Shown piece by piece: positions 50,442 to 58,195 of a stretch of DNA of 64,000 nt. A program made the translations under genes and the position numbers. The stretch spans positions 1 to 64,000 of the forward strand of contig NZ_JAXCHT010000024.1 in NCBI RefSeq assembly GCF_035984655.1. The letters run 5' to 3'. The DNA comes from Actimicrobium sp035984655 (lineage in GTDB: Bacteria; Pseudomonadota; Gammaproteobacteria; Burkholderiales; Burkholderiaceae_D). Under the pieces are notes generated by a model. That model had not been told where the DNA came from and ran no database searches. It saw only the letters and a list, made by a program, of their open reading frames with translations. Position 1 is the stretch's first letter. Each line of letters starts with the position of its first letter.

Positions 50442-50783
50442 TTATCGGCATTCAGGTGCGTCGCTGCTGCCGGCGGCAATCGCCCGTGCCGCGCTCAACT
50501 CCGCCTCAAGCTGCTCGATTCGCCGCAGCAGGGTCATCGCCAACACCATGCCGTGCAAGTCCAGTTCAAAATCGTCGCGCAACTTGCGCGCAAGGTTGGC
50601 AGTATGCACATCCTGCAGATAGAACGCTGTTTGCTCAACCATGCCGCCAACCGGAACGATGACGCCATTGTCGATCAGGTCCTCGAGCTCCTGGCTGGTC
50701 AGGCCGGACACTTCGGTCAGGTGCAGGGCCGAGCAAATGGTCTGGTCGTTGAGCCAGACGGATTCGGAAATGTCGAGTTTCAT
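50442..50783 (-). CDS. cbpM: Chaperone modulator CbpM
   Basis: A 113-residue MerR-like fold partner that inhibits the DnaJ-like co-chaperone CbpA. The middle part, LTSQELEDLIDNGVIVPVG, and LQDVHTANLARKLRDDFEL are typical of CbpM. Its ATG overlaps the cbpA stop by four bases (ATGA), giving translational coupling and stoichiometric expression with cbpA. Confidence 0.94.
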   Translation of the reverse strand: MKLDISESVWLNDQTICSALHLTEVSGLTSQELEDLIDNGVIVPVGGMVEQTAFYLQDVHTANLARKLRDDFELDLHGMVLAMTLLRRIEQLEAELSAARAIAAGSSDAPECR

Positions 50784-51721
50784 TTCGTCTCCTTGGTGAA
50801 GTGGCTGCGCGGGGCAAAATCCGAAGCAGCGGCAAGTTGCTGGTACAGCTCCTGTTCCGCCTGGCTGGCCGTCGCGGGAACGACCACCTGCACGACTGCA
50901 TACAAATCGCCGGGGCCACCTTTTGCCGCTGGCAGTCCGCGCCCGGCAAGCCGCAGTCGCTGTCCGGCCCGGGTTCCAGGCTTGACCTTGAGCTCAACCG
51001 CGCCGCCCGGCGTCGGCACCTTGACGGTCGCACCCAGCACCGCTTCCCACGGCGCCAGTGGCAGGTCGAGCACGAGGTCATTGCCATTTCGTCGAAACAG
51101 CGGATGCGCCGCAATGTCGAGCACCACATACAGGTCGCCGGCTTTCCCGCCATCGTGACCCGGGCCGCCCTTGCCGCCCAGTCGCAAACGCTGGCCGTCG
51201 GTGGCGCCCTTCGGAATGGCGACGCGAAAGGTGCGTTTGACCCGATGCGGCAAACCGTGCGCATCGACTTCCGGCAGCTCGACCGCGACATCGACTTCGC
51301 TACCGTGATACACATCCTCCAACGACACGCTGACCGGCACCGCGTAATCGTCCCCGGCCACCGGACGTGCCCGTGCCCGTCCTTGCGCCTGCCCCGAGGA
51401 GCGGAACGCACGCAGGATATCGGCGATATCGACGTCGTCGAACGCGGAAGCGCCAGCGCCATATTGCTGCTGCCACTCGGGCGGCGGCGCGAATTCCTCG
51501 CCGGCCGGGCGCTGCCCCAGTTTGTCGTATTCGTCACGTTTTTCCGGGTTCTTCAAGGTCGCGTAGGCTTCGGCGATCACCTTGAATTTCTCTTCCCCTT
51601 GCGGGTCCTTGGAAATGTCGGGGTGATACTGATGGGCAAGCTTGCGGTACGCCTTTTTGATCTCGTCAAGCGAGGCGGTGCGCTCGATACCCAGCGCCTG
51701 GTAATAATCTTTGTATTTCAT
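50780..51721 (-). CDS. cbpA: DnaJ-like co-chaperone CbpA (curved-DNA-binding protein)
   Basis: A 313-residue DnaJ homologue that stimulates DnaK. The J domain (residues 1-65) carries HPD at 33-35 in HQYHPDISKD. A Gly/Ala/Pro-containing linker (about 75-120) follows, then the C-terminal substrate-binding domains with VPVSVSLEDVYHGSEVDV, LRLGGKGGPGHDGGKAGDL and LKVKPGTRAGQRLRLAGRG. There are no zinc-finger cysteines, separating it from DnaJ. It is first in the cbpA-cbpM unit. Confidence 0.95.
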   Translation of the reverse strand: MKYKDYYQALGIERTASLDEIKKAYRKLAHQYHPDISKDPQGEEKFKVIAEAYATLKNPEKRDEYDKLGQRPAGEEFAPPPEWQQQYGAGASAFDDVDIADILRAFRSSGQAQGRARARPVAGDDYAVPVSVSLEDVYHGSEVDVAVELPEVDAHGLPHRVKRTFRVAIPKGATDGQRLRLGGKGGPGHDGGKAGDLYVVLDIAAHPLFRRNGNDLVLDLPLAPWEAVLGATVKVPTPGGAVELKVKPGTRAGQRLRLAGRGLPAAKGGPGDLYAVVQVVVPATASQAEQELYQQLAAASDFAPRSHFTKETK

Positions 51722-51846
51722 CGCGATCCTGAATTGAAGGGAAGAAATCTGGCTGTCCGACGCCCCGATCGGCCTCTACAGGCTCGCAACCTTGGGCGGC
51801 ACGCACAGCCAGTATGCACCCGTCGATCAGGCAACTTGCACTTTGC

Positions 51847-53943
51847 TCAACTCAGTGTGCGCACCGTCGTCTCGCGCTGCCACTGCCGCGTGCTGGCGGC
51901 TTGCACGAACAGCCCGGTTTCGGCCGCATCCTGCACACCGGCGTCCTTGACGACACCGGCCTTGTCGAGCAAGGCGCGCGCGCCGGCGTCGGCCGCAATC
52001 GCCTTCAGGTGACCGAACGCGTCGCGTACAAAATCGACCGCCGCCGCTTCCCTGATCAACGCCGTTGCTGCCTCGGCGCTGAGCACGATCGCCACGGCAT
52101 CGAACAGCACCGATGGCGTGCCAGCCAGTTGACCGTCAACCGCCAGACGCGACTGGTCCGACAACGTGACTTCGCCGATGTGCGGCGCGATGATCTTGTG
52201 GCGCGCGCCGGCCTGCTTGATTGCCTTGGCCAGCGCGGCGATAGTGGCGCGATCGGAGCCATCGGCAACCAGCACGCCGACGCTGCGTCCTGCCAGCGTG
52301 TCCTTCATCTTGCCGATGATTTGCAGTGCCGGCGATGGCTCAAGGTCCTGCACCGTCGCGGCGATTGGCGGCGCCTCCGGCAAGCTGTCCATACCCAGCC
52401 CGCCCGCCACCCGCTTGGCCAGCTTGGCATCAATATGACGCAGGTGGCCGACCATCGCGGCGCGGATGTGCGGGTGCTCCACCTTGGACAATTCAAACAC
52501 CAGCGCCGACGCCATGTGGGCCTGCTCATGAACGGTCTGGCTCAGGTAGAACTGGCGCGCCTGGCTGTAGTGATCGCTGAACGATTCGGCGCGGATGCGG
52601 CCCTTGGTCCCGTTTTCTTCACTGGCCATGCTACGAAACCCGCTGGCGCTTTCGCGCGGGCCGTCGGCCGAGAGCGAATTCGGCTCATAGGCAACGCGCC
52701 CCTTCGGCTGCTCCATTTGCATGTGGCCATCGCGCTGATGGTTGGCGAACGGGCATTTCGGCGCATTGATTGGCAGCTGATGAAAATTGGGCGAACCCAG
52801 TCGCGACAGCTGGGTGTCGAGATACGAGAACAGCCGGCCCTGCAGCAGCGGATCGTTGGAAAAGTCGATGCCCGGCACGATATGCGACGGGCAAAACGCC
52901 ACCTGTTCGGTTTCGGCAAAGAAGTTGCCCGGCCAGCGATTGAGCACCATCCGGCCAATCACTTTCAGCGGAATGGTTTCTTCCGGAATCAGCTTGGTCG
53001 GGTCGAGGTGGTCGAACGGCAGTGCATCGGCCTGCTCTTGCGTAAACAGCTGGACCGCCAGCTCCCACTCGGGAAAGTCGCCATTACTGATGGCGTCGAA
53101 CATGTCGCGCCGGTGGAAATCGGAATCGGCGCCGGCGATCTTGACGGCTTCATCCCAGATCGTCGATTGCAAGCCGAGCTTGGGACGCCAGTGAAACTTG
53201 ACGAAGGTCGACTTGCCCTCGGCGTCGAGCAGGCGGAAGCTGTGAATCCCGAAGCCCTCCATCATCCGCAGCGAGCGCGGCAGGGTGCGGTCCGACATCG
53301 CCCACATCACCATGTGCATGGACTCCGGCGTCAGCGAAATGAAATCCCAGAACGTGTCATGCGCCGAAGCCGCCTGCGGAAAGCCGCGATCCGGTTCCAT
53401 CTTGACGGCATGGATCAGGTCGGGAAACTTGATCGCGTCCTGGATGAAGAACACCGGGATGTTGTTGCCGACCAGATCCCAGTTGCCCTGCTGGGTGTAC
53501 ATCTTGACGGCGAAGCCGCGCACGTCGCGCGGCGTGTCGGCCGAGCCCGAGCCGCCAGCCACTGTCGAGAAGCGCGCGAACAACGGCGTCTGCTGGCCGA
53601 CTTCGGTGAGGATGTTGGCGGTGGTGACATCGGCCAGCGATGCGGTCAGTTCGAAGAAACCATGCACGCCGGTGCCACGCGCGTGCACGATGCGTTCCGG
53701 AATGCGCTCATGGTCGAAATGGGTGATTTTTTCGCGCAGGATGAAATCTTCCAGCTGCGTTGGTCCGCGCGGGCTGGCACGCAACGAATTCTGGTTGTCG
53801 GAAATGGCCAGGCCCTGATTGGTGCTGAGGGTGTCGCCGTCGGCTTGCTGGTGCCATTCACCGCCGTTGCCGACCGTGGTTGAGGGCGCCGCCCTGGTCG
53901 ATTTTCCGGCGCCGTTGGCGGCAGGGGTTTTCGTCTTTGGCAT
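51847..53943 (-). CDS. katE: Large-subunit catalase HPII-like
   Basis: A 698-residue clade-2 catalase that decomposes hydrogen peroxide. The active-site His is in RIVHARGTGVHGFFE (H87). FARFSTVAGGSGSADT, VRGFAVKMYTQQGNWDLVG and VFFIQDAIKFPDLIH follow. The heme-ligand region reads LFSYLDTQLSRLGSPNF with the proximal Tyr. The last 150 residues form the flavodoxin/DJ-1-like domain found only in large catalases (GRSVGVLVADGSDRATI). Slightly shorter than E. coli KatE (753). Usually sigma-S dependent; the neighbours cbpAM and a hemerythrin-like gene suggest a stress cluster. Confidence 0.96.
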   Translation of the reverse strand: MPKTKTPAANGAGKSTRAAPSTTVGNGGEWHQQADGDTLSTNQGLAISDNQNSLRASPRGPTQLEDFILREKITHFDHERIPERIVHARGTGVHGFFELTASLADVTTANILTEVGQQTPLFARFSTVAGGSGSADTPRDVRGFAVKMYTQQGNWDLVGNNIPVFFIQDAIKFPDLIHAVKMEPDRGFPQAASAHDTFWDFISLTPESMHMVMWAMSDRTLPRSLRMMEGFGIHSFRLLDAEGKSTFVKFHWRPKLGLQSTIWDEAVKIAGADSDFHRRDMFDAISNGDFPEWELAVQLFTQEQADALPFDHLDPTKLIPEETIPLKVIGRMVLNRWPGNFFAETEQVAFCPSHIVPGIDFSNDPLLQGRLFSYLDTQLSRLGSPNFHQLPINAPKCPFANHQRDGHMQMEQPKGRVAYEPNSLSADGPRESASGFRSMASEENGTKGRIRAESFSDHYSQARQFYLSQTVHEQAHMASALVFELSKVEHPHIRAAMVGHLRHIDAKLAKRVAGGLGMDSLPEAPPIAATVQDLEPSPALQIIGKMKDTLAGRSVGVLVADGSDRATIAALAKAIKQAGARHKIIAPHIGEVTLSDQSRLAVDGQLAGTPSVLFDAVAIVLSAEAATALIREAAAVDFVRDAFGHLKAIAADAGARALLDKAGVVKDAGVQDAAETGLFVQAASTRQWQRETTVRTLS

Positions 53944-54104
53944 GGGAATGTTCTCCGGTATGGATGATGGAAATTGCGGGCGGATTCAGTCGCCGCCGTT
54001 GCGGGCTGCGCCGGACCGAAGGCATCGGCCGGCGCAGTCCCCGGGAAACCAGTCGGTTGCCGCCAGCGCAGCATCTGCGCTGCGCCGGCGGCGCACAGGA
54101 CAAC

Positions 54105-54179
54105 TCAATGCACGAACAGTGCAATCAAAATGATGATCGGAATTGGCACGCCAAGAAACAAGAGCAGTAGTGAACGCAT
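54105..54179 (-). CDS. 24-residue membrane peptide
   Basis: A very short gene with a near-perfect Shine-Dalgarno (AAGGAGGA, about six bases before the ATG). It encodes M-R-S followed by one hydrophobic helix, LLLLFLGVPIPIIILIALF, and ends V-H. The peptide should insert in the inner membrane. Similar peptides with the VPIPIIIL core are, to my knowledge, common in proteobacteria but have no assigned role. It lies between katE and the unknown membrane-protein gene, all on the minus strand. Confidence 0.75.
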   Translation of the reverse strand: MRSLLLLFLGVPIPIIILIALFVH

Positions 54180-54233
54180 GGTGAATCCTCCTTAAGATTT
54201 CCTGATGAATTGAACGGTATGGGCAGGCCCGCT

Positions 54234-55178
54234 TCAGAGCGGAACGTGCCGCACGCCATCGCGGGTGCGGCCGCCAAAAGTGGCCGCGAGACTGGCGACA
54301 AAGGCGCCCATGAGCAGCGCGACAAACATCCAGATCGAGGCGTAAACCGTCGCCTTGCGCGCGCTGTCGGCTGCCTGGCGGGCGGCCAGTTCAGCCTTGT
54401 TGATCGCCGCCATCGCGTTGTTGAAGGCGGTATCGACGCGCTTCTCTGCATCGCCCAGCGGAATGCCGGTGTTTTTTGCCACCACCTGGCTCAGATACTG
54501 GCGGTCCGCCGGTAATAGCACGCCGGTGCGCAGGTCTTGCACCAGGATCCTGCCTGCTTCAACGCGCAGGCGTGGATCGGAGGCGCCAGGAATCTCCGCA
54601 GCCGTCGGGTCGGTACGCAACATCGTGTCGACCGTATATCCAATCGCGCCGTCGTTGCCGGTCACGCCGGCCGTTCCGGACTGAGCTGTGGCGGCAGTCG
54701 ACATGCCTTGGTGATTGCCGGCTGCCACGATCATTCCGGCCGCCGCCGTGCCACCACTGGCTGCAGCCTTGGCGCCGCCGGAGACCACGTCGCCAACCAC
54801 CGAACCCAGCAGCATTGCGGTCGCCAGTGTCGCCACCGACCACGCAATGAAGCCATGGGCGGTATCGCGGAAATACACTTCATCGGTGTGCACGGTTGCC
54901 CATTTGGTGCGCAGACGGCCGGCCAGATAACCGCCGACGCCGGATGCCGCAATTTGCGTAAAGGTCAGCCAGACAATCGACGACACGCCGATTGCCGTTG
55001 CGCTCGCGCCCATGCTTGCCCATGGCGACATGGCTGAAAAACCCAGCCCCACCCCGAGGATCAGCAGGATCAGCGACAGCGACGCTGCCGCTGCGGCACC
55101 GCCGAAAATGGCGCCCCAGGAGATACCGCTGGAGACGGTGTCCACGGCAAGAATTGATGTACGTTCGATGGTTGTCAT
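54234..55178 (-). CDS. Unknown multi-pass membrane protein
   Basis: A 314-residue protein with a GGA-rich hydrophobic N-terminal half (GAIFGGAAAAASLSLILLIL, SIVWLTFTQIAASGVGGYLA) and a second membrane region around residues 110-135, followed by a less hydrophobic stretch (about 165-260) and a final helix (ASIWMFVALLMGAFVASLAA). An excellent Shine-Dalgarno (CGGAGG) precedes the ATG. It follows a cluster of short direct repeats. I do not recognise the function; some genomes label similar proteins 'PhnA-like', which I would not rely on. Confidence 0.7.
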   Translation of the reverse strand: MTTIERTSILAVDTVSSGISWGAIFGGAAAAASLSLILLILGVGLGFSAMSPWASMGASATAIGVSSIVWLTFTQIAASGVGGYLAGRLRTKWATVHTDEVYFRDTAHGFIAWSVATLATAMLLGSVVGDVVSGGAKAAASGGTAAAGMIVAAGNHQGMSTAATAQSGTAGVTGNDGAIGYTVDTMLRTDPTAAEIPGASDPRLRVEAGRILVQDLRTGVLLPADRQYLSQVVAKNTGIPLGDAEKRVDTAFNNAMAAINKAELAARQAADSARKATVYASIWMFVALLMGAFVASLAATFGGRTRDGVRHVPL

Positions 55179-55292
55179 TGGTACCTCCGGTTATAAAAAC
55201 TGCATTCTGCTGAATTTGGAAACGCGGATATGTACGGCATCGAACGAAACTGGAGAATTCCGCGAAGGGATCAACGCAAGCGCAAAAAGACC

Positions 55293-55351
55293 GCGAACTG
55301 TGGGTTAGCGAACAGTCTTCGTTAGCGGTCTATCGCAACTTCCCGTTAGCG
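55293..55351. repeat. GTTAGCG direct repeats in the divergent promoter region
   Basis: GTTAGCG occurs three times (55304, 55321, 55345), and GCGAACTGT/GCGAACAGT are adjacent near-copies (55293 and 55308). They lie between the unknown membrane protein and the hemerythrin-like gene, 224 bp apart. Confidence 0.4.
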
Positions 55352-55501
55352 CGCCGCTTCCACTGCGTGCTCTCGCTATCCATTTTTTTTTGAAAGAGAA
55401 CCATGGCCCAACCACAGAAATCCCCGTAACCGATCGACGCCGTCGCGCTGCTGACGAGCGACCATAAGAAAGTCAAACAGGCCTTCGCACATTTTGAGAC
55501 G

Positions 55502-55885
55502 TTGGGCGAGCGTGCCTTTGTCGCAAAGAAGAAATTGGCGGACGCAATCTGCGCCGCACTGACCGTCCATGCCACCGTCGAAGAAGAAATTTTTTATCCA
55601 GCGGTGCGCGCGTCGGTGCCGAACGGCAAACCCATGATTGACGAAGCCACCGTCGAGCACGCTGGCGCCAAGGACCTGATCGCGCAACTGCTGTCGATGG
55701 ACGCCAACGAAGAGCTGTTCGATGCCAAGATCAAAGTGCTCTCGGAACAGATCGAGCACCACGTCAAAGAGGAAGAAAGCGAGATGTTTGTGCGCGCCAA
55801 AAAATCCGCGCTGGATCTGGTCGCGCTTGGCGAACAAATGGCCGCACGCAAAGAGGAATTGGGCGCCAAGCCGATCAGGCTGTAA
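55502..55885 (+). CDS. Hemerythrin-like domain protein, 5' part separated by an in-frame stop
   Basis: The readable frame encodes 127 residues from a TTG. HATVEEEIFYPAVRA, TVEHAGAKDLIAQLL and EQIEHHVKEEESEMF are the second, third and fourth metal-binding helices of a hemerythrin-like di-iron protein. The first helix, with its DHKKV motif (Asp-His at 55460-55465), lies upstream in the same frame, following an ATG at 55403 whose ninth codon is TAA (55427-55429). No ATG, GTG or TTG lies between that stop and the DHKKV motif. Either the stop is a sequencing error, the gene is newly broken, or translation begins at an unusual codon. Hemerythrins bind oxygen or sense redox state. Confidence 0.65.
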   Translation: MGERAFVAKKKLADAICAALTVHATVEEEIFYPAVRASVPNGKPMIDEATVEHAGAKDLIAQLLSMDANEELFDAKIKVLSEQIEHHVKEEESEMFVRAKKSALDLVALGEQMAARKEELGAKPIRL

Positions 55886-55905
55886 GACGGAATTGCAGGG
55901 CGCCG

Positions 55906-58188
55906 TCAGCGCGTGAATTCAACCGTCACCGGTCGGCTGTCGACGCGGCCCTGGCGGTCAATCACGCGCAGTTGGTAGGTGCCGGGCACATTCGGGGCCC
56001 AGGCCAGCGTCTGGTTGGCTGCGCTCTGGCCGATCAGGCCGTCGTTGGCAAACCAGAACAGGCGCTGGTCCGGCCCGGTCGCGTTGGCGCGCAGGCTGAT
56101 CGGTACTGGCGCCGACAGCCGCAGCGTGTAGATACTGCCGCGGTTGGGCGAGACAATCACCGGCGCATCGCCATCGACCAGCACGGTCCCGGCGCACTCC
56201 GGTGCGGTTGGCGGCGTGCGCCGCGGCATACCGGCATCACGGAACAGATTCTGCAAATCGCTGGGCCAGTATTCGTACACCGAGCTCGTGACGAAGGGAC
56301 CGTCGGCGCAAGTCGGCTGGCCGGTGCGGCTATCGATCTTCAGGGCGCGATGCAAGGTGCTCACGCGGATCGGCGATTTGCCGGGAATGAACCAGGTGCT
56401 GCTGCGCTGCGGACAGGCCGGATTCGGCAAGTCGCCGCTGGCGCTGCAGACCTCGACGCGACTGACATTTTTCGGGATCGGCAAGCGCGGTTCGACGCCA
56501 CCCAGTCCCTGGCTGCGCAGGCTGTCGATGATCCGGAAAAACAGTGGCGCAGCACTCTTGATGCCGACAAAGGCCGGATTGCCATCGCCGTTGAAATGAC
56601 CGATCCACACCACCAGCACGCTGTTGCCAAACAAGCCGGCGGTCCACGCATCGCGAAAGCCCCACGAGGTACCGGTCTTCCACGCCACTGCGGGTGCGGC
56701 CGGCAGGCCGGTGTCGGGGCGCACATTCGTCAGCAGCATTTGCCCGGTAATGAAGGCGGCCTCCGGCGACAACAGTTGCGGCGTCTCGACCGCGACCGTG
56801 TCGGCCTGGTACCTGACCGGCAGCAGCTTGCCGCGATTGCCGAGCATCAGATACAGCCGCGCCAATTCTTCCGGCGTCAGCTCGCCGCCGCCGAGCGCCA
56901 GCGCCAGTCCGTAATGCCGTTCGGAAGACAGCTTGGCCACGCCGGCACTCTGCAGGAAATCGTACAGGCCGGGTTGCTTGAGCCGCGCCGCCAGCGCCAC
57001 GGCCGGGATGTTCCGGCTGCGCACCAGCGCCTCCTGCGCACTGATCGGGCCGACAAAACGGCCATCGAAGTTTTCCGGACTGAACGGGCCGAAGGTGGTC
57101 GGGGCGTCCTTCAGGATCGTCAGCGGATGCAGCAATCCCTGGTCCAGCGCCAGGCCATAAATGAAGGGCTTCAGCGTCGAGCCGGGCGAGCGCTTGGCCT
57201 GTGTGCCATTGACCTGGCCATCGATGGCGGCATCGAAATAACTGGCCGAGCCGACCAGTGCGCGCACTTCGCCGCTGCTGCGGTCAAGCAGCATGACACT
57301 GGCGTTGTCGATGCCACTGCCGCGATTGGCGGCGATGAATTGGCTGACGCTGCGCTCGACCACGTGCTGCACCTGCAGGTCGAGGCTGGTCCGGATGGCG
57401 CCGCTCGGGCGCGCCGCCAGCAACAGGTCAGTCAGGTGCGGCGCCTCGAACGGCAACGCCGCCATCGCATACAGGGCATTGGCGCCGGCGATCTCGCTGC
57501 GATAGCGCAATGCCTCCGGATACCTCACGCTCCATTGCTGCCACAAGCGCAGCCGTGCCGCCAGCAAGGCCGGCGACACCGTCGCACCGCCGCCGCGCTT
57601 GCGCGGGTTTTGCGGAATCACCGCCAGCGTCAGCACTTCCGGCAAGGTCAGGCGCTGCGCCGGTTTATGAAAATAGATCAGGCTGGCCGCGCCGACACCT
57701 TCGATGTTGCCGCCATACGGCGCCAGATTCAGATAGGCCTCGAGGATCTCGCGCTTGCTGTAGCGCGCCTCCAGCCACAGCGCGGCAGCGACCTGGCGCA
57801 GCTTGCCGGGCACGCTCTGGCTGGGTATCCGGTACAGGCGACGGGCCAGTTGCATCGTGATGGTCGATGCGCCGCGATGACTGTCGCCATGCAACGCCGC
57901 CGCCCGCAGCAGCGCCAGCGGATTGACGCCGGGGTGCCAGTAAAACCAGCGGTCCTCGTACAGTTGCACGGCTTGCTGCAGACGCGGGTCGATCTCGGCC
58001 AGCGGCACCCACAGGCGGTATTGCTGGTCAGCCGCCAGCGCCAGCCGCAGCAACTGGCCGTCGCGCGCCAGCAGCGCGGCCGAGGCCGGATAGCCGCCCG
58101 ACAGGCGCGCATGCGGCAGGCAGCGCAAGGCCACCAGCACCAGCCCGATGGCGGCAGCGGCCAGCGCCCAGCGTCGCCACGCGCTCAC
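55906..58188 (-). CDS. pbpC: Penicillin-binding protein 1C
   Basis: A 760-residue bifunctional peptidoglycan synthase. One N-terminal membrane helix, then the GT51 glycosyltransferase with VQLYEDRWFYWHPGVN (Glu78-Asp79) and HRGASTITMQLARRLYR. The transpeptidase has SPGSTLKPF (Ser337, Lys340), SRNIPAVA and TGTSWGFRDAW. A C-terminal BiPBP_C domain ends the protein (GTYQLRVIDRQGRV). It starts with GTG at 58188, 7 bp after the alpha-2-macroglobulin stop; the two are paired as in E. coli yfhM-pbpC, where the product is thought to repair the wall after host-protease damage. Confidence 0.95.
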   Translation of the reverse strand: MSAWRRWALAAAAIGLVLVALRCLPHARLSGGYPASAALLARDGQLLRLALAADQQYRLWVPLAEIDPRLQQAVQLYEDRWFYWHPGVNPLALLRAAALHGDSHRGASTITMQLARRLYRIPSQSVPGKLRQVAAALWLEARYSKREILEAYLNLAPYGGNIEGVGAASLIYFHKPAQRLTLPEVLTLAVIPQNPRKRGGGATVSPALLAARLRLWQQWSVRYPEALRYRSEIAGANALYAMAALPFEAPHLTDLLLAARPSGAIRTSLDLQVQHVVERSVSQFIAANRGSGIDNASVMLLDRSSGEVRALVGSASYFDAAIDGQVNGTQAKRSPGSTLKPFIYGLALDQGLLHPLTILKDAPTTFGPFSPENFDGRFVGPISAQEALVRSRNIPAVALAARLKQPGLYDFLQSAGVAKLSSERHYGLALALGGGELTPEELARLYLMLGNRGKLLPVRYQADTVAVETPQLLSPEAAFITGQMLLTNVRPDTGLPAAPAVAWKTGTSWGFRDAWTAGLFGNSVLVVWIGHFNGDGNPAFVGIKSAAPLFFRIIDSLRSQGLGGVEPRLPIPKNVSRVEVCSASGDLPNPACPQRSSTWFIPGKSPIRVSTLHRALKIDSRTGQPTCADGPFVTSSVYEYWPSDLQNLFRDAGMPRRTPPTAPECAGTVLVDGDAPVIVSPNRGSIYTLRLSAPVPISLRANATGPDQRLFWFANDGLIGQSAANQTLAWAPNVPGTYQLRVIDRQGRVDSRPVTVEFTR

Positions 58189-58195
58189 TGGCGCC

